A stretch of 64,000 nucleotides of DNA, taken from the NCBI GenBank assembly GCA_036785325.1, contig JAXIVH010000002.1:6504590-6568589 (forward strand), read 5' to 3'. Below, one piece after another: positions 30,426 to 43,691 of this stretch. Every line of letters starts with the position of its first letter. The stretch's first letter is position 1. Source of the stretch: Urophycis tenuis. Taxonomy: Eukaryota > Chordata > Actinopteri > Gadiformes > Phycidae. Position numbers and translations under genes: made by a program. The notes beneath the pieces are model-generated. The model was given only the letters and a program-made list of their open reading frames with translations, searched no databases and had not been told where the DNA came from.

Positions 30426-32645
30426 GTATGAGTTACTGTTACCCCTTCAGCACTCTCCTTGTGCTACTGTTTATGTTGTCAGAGCTGTACACCGCTGTAG
30501 AACTTCAATTGTGCGCCTAAATAAACAGAGGGAGTACGCATTCATGCTATTTGTACACATTCCTCTATTGTGTGAATTGGCTTCTGTTAAGTCATAATGT
30601 GCCTTATTTGGGGCGGGGGGGGGTTTGCTCAATGGCGATGCAGAAAGATCTGTGATTGCCTCGTCTCTCCGGCCATCTGCCGCCATGTTGTGCGATGGCT
30701 GCGTTTCTGTGAGCGGTCATGTGAGGAGTATGACCGGTGACTAGTGTGCATCCGTGAAGCTGTGATGGGGAAGGGAGAAGTGATATTGAGTGGTCTGTAA
30801 AGGGGGAGGGACCGCATGTACACACCTACAACACATTGCAGGAAGTTGCATGAATTGGGGCATGTGACCCTTTTATATGAAATTCCCCCAGTTCACACAG
30901 TGCGCGTCTTTCGGTTTCATGCAAAGCAGTGGGCAGTGGGGGATGTGAAGGGATGCTAATCAACGCGCTAATCATACACGTTGTTCCTCCTTGCTGTGAA
31001 ATGTGCTCAGGGTCTTTCTCCTATGTTTCCCTTATTACCTAACTCCTCACCGCAAGCCGTAACCACCAAGCAGTCACTCGCTCTTTTGATCGTCTCACAA
31101 CATCCTTTACACTAACATTTGAACTTCATCTTATGTTCCTGAGGTTTGACTCTTGCCATTGCACCGCTCTCTCTTTGTAAAAAAACAAAGATATTCCAAA
31201 TCTTTGCACATAACGTGAAGGCCCTGAACTATGTTTTTATGGACCCCATGGTTGCTACTTGAAAAGCTTGTAAACCACTTGAAACACCTGTTGGGTGTGA
31301 GTCCATGTAACAACATGAAAGAGCCAATGACAATGAAGTTACCAATGCATTACATTTCAGGAGAGCATGAAATGACCGGTCCCATTCCTGTCTCTCCCTT
31401 TTCAAGTGTTGTGTTACCACACACACTCTGAAGAACCCCATCCTCACTGTTACACTCTACCGTGTGTGTGTCTCCATAAGGGCCCTGGTAGATGGAGAGA
31501 AGGTTAACCCTTTAGGTAGAGGAAAGGTTAACCCCTTAAGGTAGCTGTACAACCGTTGAGTCCCCCCCCCCCCCACCCAACGACAACGACGGGTGTCAAT
31601 AGAGGAAGTAAGTGTGTTTTCCATTTCCTCTTTTCGGTCATGGGTTTCTCTACCATTTAACAGCCCTGCCTCCCTTCTCGACCACCAGCCTGCAGTCCCA
31701 CGCCACCCAACTTCCACCCGTCGCCAAAACGGACCACAGTTAGTCGTGACACTTTACAGTAATGTTTGACGCCCGGGTACGGCAGAGCTCGAGGGGAGTG
31801 ATCGTGATTCAGCAGCTGTGTGCGTAACGCCGCGGGTGATTCACCGCCGATTGAGGTGGGTGTTTATCATAAACAGTGCAGTGAATCAAGGCTTTCAAAG
31901 AAAGAGAAGGATAAAAGAGATGAGGCGGCCACGCTGCACGCCTCCCGGAGGAGCCAAAGGTGTTTCGGTGTGATCAGCGTCAGAGAACCCCCCCGCACTG
32001 CCCCGCCCTCCCTCGCCAACCCCAACCTGGAGGAGTTGTGCAAATCCTCCTTTTTTCGCTAAGCACCTCGAGTGCAAACTATTGATGAACCATGAGCCTA
32101 AACTGCGGGTCCACCATGTGGCCCCATGTGTGCCAAGGTTACCAGTTGGCGAAACCCAACGCAGTATTGTGTAAGCGTCTCTTCATCGTTTGGTAACGCT
32201 GAGTGAGGTGTCCTCCACGTTAGTCAGTAAGGCCCGCCTTGAGTTCCTGCGTGGCGCCGGTCACCGCCGCAGTCACTTCTCCACACCGTGTGCTGATGCA
32301 TATAACATGGCGAGTTCTGCGGCGTCGGGAAGATGACACTTAGGTGTTAGAGAAAGCAATGGCCGCTAATTGCCTGTACGTTCTGGGTGCTTCCTCACAC
32401 CCGCTTTCAGTATTTTCTGTCTCTTTTCAGGGTATTTTGTCTGTTCTGCTTTGTATTCTTATCAGCGTGTCTCGTGATCCATATCAGCTTCTCTTCGCGT
32501 GGTCGTTTCGTCCCCGGCCAACGCAGGAACAGGAAGCTGATCACCATCAGTTAGTTTTGCGACACTTTCGTGTTGGGGTGTGTGTGTGTGTGTCTCTCTG
32601 AAAGAAGGAGATAAATACTTTTGCAATACCATCCCTCCTTAAAAG

Positions 32646-32785
<140 letters not shown>

Positions 32786-33958
32786 AGTTTTACAGCTTTT
32801 CAGAGCCTCCGAATGATTTGGCAATTACACACACACTTAGTTCGGTGCCGTAATATTTTCCATGATGATGCTATATATTAATAATATAATTAATTAATAA
32901 TATAATATAATTCATAAAATAATATTTTAGAATAATATGATACATGGTATTAATATAATAATTGTATTGGTGCTTAAATAATCACAAATATAACATTTGT
33001 ATGATATAGAATATGGCTCCACGTTATTTGCTTAATTCCTTCAGAGAGCTCCTCTCCCCAAATCTGACATCATTTTACTGTTGTATTAAGGTTAGAAAAC
33101 AAACTTTCAGTCCTTATCATCTTTGTTTCCTTCCGTACTCCTTGATCGGTTTTCACAAACTATTTTTCGTGATTCATTTCTGCTTTTTTAACCCACTTAA
33201 CACTCGAGCAGGAGCGGCAAAATTCAAACTATAATGACAGACTGGGTAAATTCCTGGAAATTGGTTTGATTTCACAACACACATGTAACAAATCAGTTAT
33301 ATTGATTGGTATTGTATTGTTCTATTTATTATTGGTGGTTACATGTAAAATATGAATTATGGAGGTAACATGGACGTGGGCATATGGACTTGACTCACAG
33401 GTGTAGATAAGGAAATAAATAAGAGCAGCATTATGTGAATACATGAGGTATAATGGGTCTAAAAATACCCCCAGTATATCTAAAGATATACCTTGCAGTG
33501 AAGACAACATTTAGAAAGAGAGGGGAACATACTAGCTGACCAATCATTGTGTTTACTGTAATATACAGATGTATTAATACTTCCTGTGTGTGCAAAAGCT
33601 TTTTCAGCTTTTCTGCTCAAAAAAAAAAAAAAAGACTTCAAGACAGTCAACAGAATATCCAAATCAAATATAGCACGCTGGGTAAGGATTTAGCCCACGC
33701 AATGCACTCATCTGGTCCAAACACCAGGACACACTTGCTAATTGCCTCCTGAATTATAAAGTCAAAGGACGATTTGCATTGTATCTAAACTGACCATCTT
33801 CAGCTGTTGAAGGAATCCATGCCGCCACTGTTAAGTCTAGAAGTTTATTCAGTAGTATTATAATTTGGACCCCGAGCAATATAAAAAAAGTGTGTTTTTG
33901 TGTGTGTAAACATGAAGATCTAACGGCAGTGTATCGTTTCACAGAAAATGGAGCATAT

Positions 33959-33961
<3 letters not shown>

Positions 33962-33995
<34 letters not shown>

Positions 33996-34245
33996 AAAGA
34001 CACACACGCACACACACACACACCGTATTGGGAAGAAACTGCTGACCAGATAAGGAGATCTAGAGCAATATGTGAAACAACTCTGTCAGCATGCCTTCTT
34101 GTGTGTGCTCTTTATCATGGTGAATCTCCCCTTTCAGTGGCGATAAAGCTGGCTGCTACCACATTTCTCCTGACAACCTCCGCAAAAATGTCACATACAC
34201 ACACACACACACAGACACACACACCTGCAGGGACTATTGCTGCTT

Positions 34246-34285
<40 letters not shown>

Positions 34286-34290
34286 TGTGC
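33962..34290. repeat. TG and CA arrays in clusters
   Basis: (TG)n at 33962-33993 followed by (CA)n at about 33999-34022, then (CA)n at 34194-34225 followed by (TG)n at 34248-34280. The two pairs are inverted relative to each other. A C run of about 30 bases follows at about 34589-34618. Confidence 0.9.
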
Positions 34291-34588
34291 GCACAAGCAT
34301 TCTCCCCTCACTCGTCGTTTTTTTGTTGTTGTTCTGTGTCATCTTGTCACTGCCTCTATCCCCCTTCTCTCTTATTTTGGTTTGTCCACTCACCCCTTCT
34401 TCTCCCTCGCCCCTGTAACCGAACCCTCTCTGCTCTGGTTTCATGGCTCCCCGCTCACACAGATTGCTGGAGTACGGGGACTAGATATTCCTGTCTTAAC
34501 CTTCCCTTCTCTTATCACTTCTTTGCATCTCGACACCCAGCCTCCCACCCACTCTCACCTTCTCTTCACTCCCTCACTGGTGTGATCT

Positions 34589-34620
<32 letters not shown>

Positions 34621-35302
34621 TCCCGCCCCTTCGCCCCTTCGTTTGGTTTCTTGGTTTTACTAAGAAGGAGCGCATACGTAGGAAAACGGACCGGCCCCGT
34701 GCGTTGTCCCTCCTTGATTGTCGCACCTTTTCCGTTCTCCAGACTCGGATGTGTTGGTTCTCTGACTCCCCTCTTTTTTTGGTGTCAAGGGACGAACGTG
34801 AATGTGTGAGAAGGTTCGTCGTCTCTATCCAACCAAACCTTTTTTTTTTTCCCTTTGTGATTCGTATATTTTGATGTGTCGGGGTACTTGGGAGTAATGG
34901 ACCATACAGCACAAAATGTTTGACTGTTTAAAATTATGAACAATTATATGCTGTTTCTCATATAGGGTTACGGCTCTTAAAGTTGCAGTTAACTTTTTTT
35001 TTGGGGGGGGGAGGGGGCTGAGGTGTGTGTGTGTGTGTGTGTACATCCAAAATGTTGACAACACACACACTGTATGGGGGGGTCACCCGATTGATACGGC
35101 TGTGAGCCCCCAGCAGGGTTGGGGTGACGGGCCGGTGGGCCAGGGGAAGGCCTGGAACGACCAGGCCTCTCCACTCTTCACCAGCAGAATGAATAATGTA
35201 ACACACACACGCACACACGCACACGCCACTGCCCCAGTTTGTCGCAGGGCAGAACAGGGCTTGGTTGCAGGAACACACGTTGGTTGTGAAAATGTGCAGA
35301 AT

Positions 35303-35304
35303 GA

Positions 35305-35340
<36 letters not shown>

Positions 35341-35349
35341 AAAAAAAAA
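35303..35349. repeat. (GAAA)n array
   Basis: Nine or so GAAA units running into a short A tract. Compound TG arrays lie nearby at 35640-35710 and CA/C arrays at about 35816-35892. Confidence 0.92.
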
Positions 35350-36190
35350 CAACAAGCTGCCTCTCTTTGTGGTGTAGAGGTGGCGCAGGCGTTCAGCTCC
35401 TTGTCTTTGGCTCTTAACAAATTCAAATAGCAATTCAAATGTTGTATCTGAACTGTTCTTGTATCTCGTAGTAGAATGCAAATGTCTACGACCCGGGGGT
35501 GGGGGGGGGGCTAGAAGGTCCAGAGAGGAGGGCTGGTTACTTTTTTTTTTTTTTTGTTATCGCACAGCAAAGACAAATTATTCAAAGTCCTCCGTGGTTT
35601 GTGTCTAGTCAGCATTCTGGTTTCTCCGCCTGACTCTCGGTGTGTGTGTGTGTGTGTGTGAGTGTGTGAGTGTGTGTGTGTGTGTGTGTGAGTGTGTGTG
35701 TGTGTGTGTGTTGACGTCCTGCGCTCCTGTGCTTAAACGCTTCTACGCGGGGGCTGTTCTATATTGGGCTGAATGCAGCTTTGTGTTGTCAGATGTGTGC
35801 TCTCTCATCTAGCAACCCCCCCCCCCCCCCCACACACACGCACACACCCCCACACACACACACACACACACGCACACACCCCCACACCCACCCCTCCGAT
35901 GCCCAACGTACCTTCTCAAGGCGGCGAGATGTATAGTGTGGTTGAGGGAATGTTAGCGGCTGCACACGGCGAGCGGGGAGGAAGAGGAGGGCTGAGAGGA
36001 AGAGGAGGGCAGAGAGGAATAGGCGCGCAAGGACAAGGAATGGTACGAGGGAGACTTTTTATTTTCTGACTCTTTAGCGGCGCCTTTTTCTTAATTGTCG
36101 TTCTTGGCAGTGTTCAGGCTAATGTGTCAGTGTGCTGCCGTCGTGAACACACACTTGAAGTAACGTATAGAGGCTTTTACTCCCGAAGTT

Positions 36191-36353
<163 letters not shown>

Positions 36354-37809
36354 ACGTGCCCACAGATGACGCCTCACAAAAATGTCATATTTTTTACCCT
36401 GTGCTACAGAACGGACCACCTTATGTTCATAATGGAGGCCACTATGTTCACAGGCCAGGTCTTACCCGTCAGAAGATAATTAAATCTATTGTCTTTTCTT
36501 TTGGAACAAGGCGGACATTACAGGACGTGGTTTATTGTACGTGTCCGTCCTCAGGATGTGTGGTGTGTGTTAGGGGTATCTTCTTGGTGAGAGTTGGTCA
36601 GACCGGTCCACATCACGTGAACTCACCCATGGCCAGGGTAACCCCGGCCACTGCTCCCAGATGCTCCCACACTCTTCGCTGAGCGCCTTCGGAAAAGGTC
36701 TGACATCAGAAGGCAGCGTTTGAAGAGCGTTTCTCCCCTCGCTTGGCCAGTTTTCTGTGAATAGCGTAAAAGTCACATTTTCCCCCCTCTCTCTGGAGCC
36801 TGATATAATTGAGGAGGATTGGGAAAACTTACAGTGTTTAATGGAAAAAAGAAAGAGAAAAAAAAAAAAGCGAAGCATGAAAAAAAAAAAAATCACTCTT
36901 GACTTATGAACCTGGAGGGATTTTGCACACTTTGTGTGAGCGTTATGTGTGGGTGTGTGTGTCTGTGTGTGGGCATACAAATATAAAGAGGATATAGTTC
37001 TAGCCCAGCAGCCGTGAGACAATGAATCGAAACGCTTTGGAGACCGTATTGTATTCACAGAGACGTGTCCTCCACTCTGTCGTGAGCCAACATGTGGTCC
37101 GGCTCTAACGGAAAGTGCTATATTGTGCCATTCAGAGTAAATGGTCTTGGTCAGGCAGGTGTGTGTGTGTGTGCGTGTGTGTGTGTGTGTGTGTGCGTGT
37201 TTCTTTTTCCGACACCAACTTCATGTAATCGTGAATACCAAGAGAAGAAAGGCAACCGTTTAATTATTTAGTGGTTGTACAGTTTTCCTTTTTTTGGCGA
37301 ACAATAATAATTGTACGTCCGGACTTGAGATGAAATAATTTAATATAATTGATTAATTAATTAATCCTTAGGAAACCATGTTATTATTCATATCGTGTCA
37401 TAATATAATTATGATTTTTAGTAGACGACAAACCACTTGCAACAGTGCTTGTGTTTGTTTAATGACGTTTGACATGAAAATCTTTAGTTCCCTTGCTAGT
37501 GTCCAGTCAACCATGACATAATGACACCTTTCAGATGATTTGTGGATCTGTATACGCCTGTTTGCGTGAATAAATTTGCGTGATATTGCCCATGCGTTGT
37601 ACAGTATCTCGACTAGTGGGTCATTTGAGGTTTGCTGACAAGAAGGGCGGTAATATAGTAGCACAACATGTGAATTTAAGGGTGTGCCATTATGAAGTGA
37701 CTCATTGCTGTTAAAGTGACAGGAATTTCTGTTTCTCTTCCAACACATCCCCTTTCTAAGGAATCTGCCTAAAATAACATTGTTAAACCAGCAAACACCC
37801 ATGGCGGTT

Positions 37810-37811
<2 letters not shown>

Positions 37812-37907
<96 letters not shown>

Positions 37908-38014
37908 GGGGCGTGTGTGCGCGTGTGTGCGTGTGTGTGTTTGGGGGCGTGTGTGTGTGTGTGTGCGCATGTGTGTGCGTGTGTGTGTTTGGGGGCATGC
38001 GTGTGTGTGCGTGT
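37812..38014. repeat. Long (TG)n compound array
   Basis: About 46 perfect TG units, followed by higher-order units with GTGTTTGGGGGC and GCGTGTG variants. Confidence 0.95.
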
Positions 38015-39509
38015 CAGTCAGAAATTCATTCGGACTGCTTCATGCTCCTCCTCAACTCTGACTGTCATTGTTCTTTCCCCTTTTTTTCTCACTAATGCTT
38101 TCCATTCCTCTGCCTCACGGGGACATTTCCAGCTAAAAATAACATTGTCTGAAGCATTTTGACGTAATTGTTAAGGGGTATTTGATTCTCTTTCGTCTCC
38201 CAAAAAACTGTTGCAACATCAAAAGTCTTATTTTTTGTTTCACTCTGTAACAAAGTTAGAACATTGTAATACATCCTCCAATATGAGATCTTTATGTATC
38301 GTTGTTGCTAGATAAATCACTGTGATCGTGAAGTTCTAAACTCACCACTTATTTGAGTGATTTGGGTTCGAGAGGTGTATAAAGTTTGCTGTGAACCAGG
38401 CTTATGTAAAATGTGGCAAAAGTGCAATCATATTCTTGTTTATTTGCTCTCATGGCTGACCCAGCTGAAAGTCTGTTTCTGTTCACTGTGAGTCATAACG
38501 GCAACACGATGTTGGTTCTCGCGTTTGCGTTCAAATATGATATTAGAGCAACTAGGGTGAGTCTAGTTATTGTGAAAGTATTTTGCTCGTGCTGTCTGAT
38601 CTTCCTCATCAGTCTTGTGTGTTCTCTTAGTAAGACATGGCGTCCACGCAAGACAAACCATCGTTATGGTGGTGATCCTACAACACACCTACAATATTGT
38701 AGTGATCAATAGACGATGAAAATCCTTCACAGGATTTTCACGTCCACCTGGCAAACAATTAGTTAATACCATTCAACGTTTTCGGTTCATTTTTCTCAGA
38801 GACGAGGTTGGTGTCGCAGGCCGCAGGACTTCTTTTCCCACAGCAGGCAGCGACACTCTGTTCTGTTACAAAACAGAGTGCCGCCGGTTCCCCTTTAAGC
38901 CAAAAAGTGCAAAGACAGCTGGGTCTCACATGCCCCACAGGAAAGGCACACAACTGCTTCTGACCGTGGAGGGCTGAAAAAAAAAAAAAAGAAAAAAAAA
39001 GCGAAAAATCCCAAGTGGACATGTTGGGCGGCCGTGTTTCCGAGGGCGGAGACTGGAGGGAGTGTTTCGCCGTCGGTCGTTGCGTGTCCATGAGGACGGG
39101 GGAGGTGGGACCTTTGAACGTTCCTCACGCTGGGCACGCAGGATGGCGCCCGCAAGTGAAGACGGCTCAAACGGAATAATTAAACCGAACCGTCAAACTG
39201 AACCGGTGACACGCAAGGAAGCATGGCAGGGTTTTTTTTTTCTTTCTTTCTTTCTTCATCCTTACGGGAAGGGCTGGGTGCATGCTGGGTGCATGTACAT
39301 GTTGCACATGTTGGTATCAAGAACTCCACAGACGTGTGTGTGTGTGTGTGTGCGTGTGTGTGTGTGTGTTTAATAGGGTGTGTTTTGAAGCAGGTTAGTC
39401 AGGTGTGTGTGTTGTTGTTGCGCAGAGCTCTCTGAGCTAGGTTAAGACTATTATTGGATGGCCAGGGGGGCTGCCAGTTGCTATGGTAGGGAAATAAAAG
39501 AGAAGGAGG

Positions 39510-39542
39510 AGGGTGTGTGTGTGTGTGTGTACGTGTGTGCGT

Positions 39543-39573
<31 letters not shown>

Positions 39574-39579
39574 GGGGGT
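39510..39579. repeat. (TG)n array ending in a G run
   Basis: TG repeat with ACG and GCG interruptions, then about 22 G. Confidence 0.92.
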
Positions 39580-41279
39580 CTGGAGAGTGTTGTTTGTGGA
39601 AAATCAGGTCTGCTCAGGTGTGTGTGGGAGACGTTGTTGAGCAGGTATAGAGAAGAGAAGGTGAGCTGAGGACACCAAATAACTATTATATTTGTGGTAT
39701 TAGCAGTAGTAGTGGTAGTAGTAGTAGCATAAGAAGTAGTAGTGTCTGGTATCATATTGTTATAATAATGATAATAACATAAACCTTTTTTTGTTTTAGA
39801 CCTCACTTCCTTTGTCAGAAAATGAACAATAAAAACATTGAATTCAAGTATATAAAAAATGAAATCATTGTTAAAAAACCCCTAAAGTTCACCCTCTGAT
39901 TTATGTTGGTGGTTGGCGGGGGGTTAATCAGTTCCTCGTTCTCGCAGCTGTTTTCCTCTCCCCTCCTGCATCTCGTCACTTTCTTGTGTCGTTTTGTCCT
40001 CCTGTCCTTTCTCATTTGCCTGTCCTTTGGACTCCTCTCAGCCATATAATCAAACGACTAAACGTTCCTCATGATACTGAACCAACTGCTGCTTTTTGGC
40101 GTCACGGCTGACATTACACTCCTTCTGGAACGGCAGTGTCAGTTATATCTCTTTCAGGAGTTGTAACACTTTAGATCATTGTTTTGCTCTTTTTTTTTTT
40201 TTTTACAATATGTGCCAAACTTTAATGTGTGTCTGTATTTTGATATTGGTATCTCTCTCCCTCTCCGCCATCTTGCATACTAAAACCGTCTTGCCCTCTT
40301 TTAGGGCAAAGCGGGTGGGAGGGATAATGGGTGGAGAGAGAGAGCGAGAGAGAGAGAGGGAGAGCGAGCGAGAGAGAGGGCTAAGCCCCTATTAAAAATG
40401 TGCCTCACATGAAACTAGAACTCCCTGTGTTTGAGTCACGATGATTGACAATTATCTGTAAAGCAACTGGCAAGTGAACATCAACCGCCTGGCAAATAAA
40501 CTGAGGGTGGCACTAGTTTCTATAAACTGGTTGAGCCAGAAATCTGGTTTGGTATTTATTTAAATATCTGTACAGGTTTTGTATAAAGATATTATTTATG
40601 TATGTATAGTGTACATATGTGTTTGGGTAGTTGGAAAGTATTTTTGGTGGGCTCATCAAGTGAGGACTATACGCCTTACTAAGTATTTATACATTGCATT
40701 TAAGGTTGTAAATGCCTGAAGTACCTTTGCAACTCTGTACCAAGTTATAAGTAGTAACACGTTGTGAGGCATAGACGGTCCTCACTTTTTAGATGAGCTC
40801 ACACAAAAGACCTGAGTGCTTTCTACCTCCCTGAACGAACCATGAATTGCAGCGCTGTTAAAGGGACATGGCGGGATGTCTGTAGGTTGCCGTTTGCTAG
40901 TCTCACCCAGATTTGGATGGTTTGTTCAATTCCAAATTGATCATTTCTCATCCATATGGGCCATTTGCCGGGTTAGCATTTGCGTCCCGTAGCCTAGCTC
41001 CTGTTCATGTGAGGGGAATACAGTCAGATTTCCAATGTGTTCTGAATAGTGGCTTCTTCAAAACTAGTGCCAGTAGCCACGCAACAGGATTTGTCTACAA
41101 ACATAATAATTCTGCACTATTTATAAAAGCGCTATGTAAATAATCAGCCAATGCTTTATGAATGTTGTTATGATATTATTAATCATTAATTACTGATTAT
41201 GAATTTGAGTATTCATGTAAAAACAATGATTTGTAAATTATGAATTTATGACTACAAAGTACTCTCTCTCTCTCTCTGT

Positions 41280-41322
<43 letters not shown>

Positions 41323-41498
41323 TTACTATCTTTCTTTGTATTGAAAAAAAAAAAAAATCTATCTACTGTGCATATAAAATATGAAGGCAGAGCTGCTGCT
41401 TTAGGCCGCTGTAGCGCAGACTGCTGCTTCAGGCCCGGGCCGCTGTGTGCAGCCACTCACCTGCGCCCCCGGCGTTCCCCCCCCCGCTGCAGGTCGCC

Positions 41499-41962
41499 AT
41501 GTCTCCAGGAGAGGACGGTCTGATCGGGATCCCCTTCCCAGAGCACAGCAACGAGCTGCTGTCCCGCCTCAACGACCAGAGGAGGGCGGGGCTGCTATGT
41601 GACCTCACGCTGACCTCCCGCGGGGAGCGCTACCCCACCCACCGCTCCGTCATGGCCGCCGTCAGCCTTTACTTCCGCCGGCTGTTTGGCGCCGAGGAGG
41701 CGGGGGGGCAGGGCGGGGATGCAGGGGGAGGAGGGGGAGCAGGAGGAGGAGGAGGGGGCTTCAGCGTGTGCCAGTTGGACTGCGTGGCCCCGGACGCCCT
41801 GGACGCCTTGCTGGAGTTCGCCTACACGGCCACACTCACCATCCGCAGCTCAGGCATGAGGGACGTGCTGCGCGCCGCCCAGCTGCTGGGCATTCAGTGC
41901 GTGGCCGACGCATGCAGAGACATCCTGGGGGAGAAGGAGGAGGAGGTGGCGGCGCCGGCGGA

Positions 41963-41999
<37 letters not shown>

Positions 42000-42936
42000 G
42001 AGGAGGCGGACAAGGCGGCCGAGGTGCAGAGGTACTTTAAAGCGGAGAAGGAGAGGAAGCTGCAGTGGGAGCGGGAGATGGAGAAGGGCTCCCGAAGGAA
42101 AACGGACCGAAAGAAGGTGAAGAAGATCCGGCTGCCGCAGTACAGCCTCAAGCCCCATCCGCCCACGCCGCCGGTCTCGTACTCCTCCCCGCTGCACGAC
42201 AGCATCCACTCGCTGCCCTCCAGCCAGCCCCACAGCCCGGAGCAGGAGGCGCCTCACAACCGGGCACGGCAGAACGGGGACTACGCGGGGGTCCCGGAGC
42301 CCGAGAGGGCCACCACGCTCAACGGAGGGCTCCACCGACCACAGGACCACCACCACCAACACCACCGCGCCATAGCCTACCCGCCCACCGCGCCACCCTC
42401 CAACGACAAGCTGTCGGAGAGCGAGGACCCGGCGGAGGACTCCGGCATGCTGGTGATGATGACGCCCTCCTTGCCCATGTCCCTGGAGCAAGTGGGGCTG
42501 CTGCCCGGGATCGGAGGCGGGGGCAGGAAGAGGAAGTCCCAGACCCCGCAGCAGTGCCCGGTCTGTCAGAAGATCATCCACGGCGCGGGAAAACTGCCCC
42601 GCCACATGAGGACGCACACCGGGGAGAAGCCCTTCCAGTGCTCGGCGTGCGGCGTCCGCTTCACCCGGTACACGACCCAACTCGTATATATTGTGCACTA
42701 GAAGAAGCCCGGCTAACATGTTCTGTATTTAATCACAAGTAACGTCACATTCAGCCGATGAGCCATGTCACTGAAAACTAGAATAATGCCTGTTAGGATG
42801 CTATATTTAATCATAGTGTGTCACAAATTGCATTTAATTGCATTGCATTTATTTATTTTAATTGCATTTAAAATAATTGATGTGTCGAGTGTGCTCGTGT
42901 GTCTTCATCGCCTCACTTCTCATTTGTTTGTTGTCC

Positions 42937-42977
<41 letters not shown>

Positions 42978-43691
42978 CCCCCCCTCCCGTCTGTCCTCCT
43001 CCCAACCAGGAATGACAAGCTGAAGATCCACATGCGGAAGCACACGGGGGAGCGTCCGTACCCCTGCACCCACTGCCCCGCGCGCTTCCTGCACTCGTAC
43101 GACCTGAAGAACCACCTGTCCCTCCACAGCGGGGCGCGGCCCTTCGAGTGCCCGCTCTGCCACAAGGCATTCGCCCGCGAGGACCACCTGCAGCGCCACC
43201 GCAAGGGCCACAGCTGCCTGGAGCAGCGCCCGCGCCGGCCCCGCCGCATGCCCGGACACGCCGACCACCACCACCACCACCATCACCACGGCGACGACGA
43301 CAGCGGTAACGGCGGCGGCGGCGGCGGCGACGACGACGGAGGGGAGGGAGGCGAGGGGGAGCGGTCCAGCCCCCTGGAGCCCCAGTCCCTGCCGGGCCAC
43401 TCGTGCGTCTTCCTCCCCCGCGGGGGGCTGGCCGGCGGCCCGCCCCCACTGCTGCTCCCGGGCGGAGAGGTGGACCGGGAGCGGTATCTCGCCCTCCAAG
43501 CGCTGGCCCAGAGGCCCCACCGGCTGCAGGCGGAGCTGCTGCTGCTGCGGGAGCAGGAGCTGAGGGCCTGGGAGGCGGAGGGAGGCTACCCCAGAGGGAT
43601 CCACTCTCCCGCCGCGCAGGGCGAGCGATGGCCGGACAACGACGAGGAAGAGGAGGAAATGGTGGAGGAGGATGAGGATGGAGAGGAATAG
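41499..43691 (+). CDS. zbtb7b: Zinc finger and BTB domain protein 7B (ThPOK/cKrox), complete coding region
   Basis: Nuclear transcriptional repressor of the POK family; in mammals it fixes CD4 helper T-cell fate and regulates collagen genes. Two coding exons, 41499-42667 and 43010-43691, joined inside the Arg codon of RFTR|NDKL, the splice position conserved in ZBTB7 genes; 616 residues (human protein is somewhat shorter). The N-terminus MSPGEDGLIGIPFPEHS, then LLCDLTL and HRSVMAA, is the ZBTB7B BTB/POZ start. The BTB domain spans about residues 20-145 and is interrupted by a Gly-rich loop, as in mammals. A ten-residue polyglutamine run sits between Glu runs (about residues 157-166), followed by a basic stretch. 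Four C2H2 fingers start at about residues 353, 381, 409 and 437 (for example CPVCQKIIHGAGKLPRHMRTH by position). A His/Asp/Gly-rich segment and an acidic C-terminus follow. The start codon is seven bases after an acceptor, so at least one upstream non-coding exon exists. Confidence 0.95.
42940..42972 (+). repeat. (CT)n tract in the zbtb7b coding intron
   Basis: CT repeat followed by a C run forms the polypyrimidine region before the acceptor at 43008-43009. The rest of intron 42668-43009 shows nothing notable. Confidence 0.85.
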
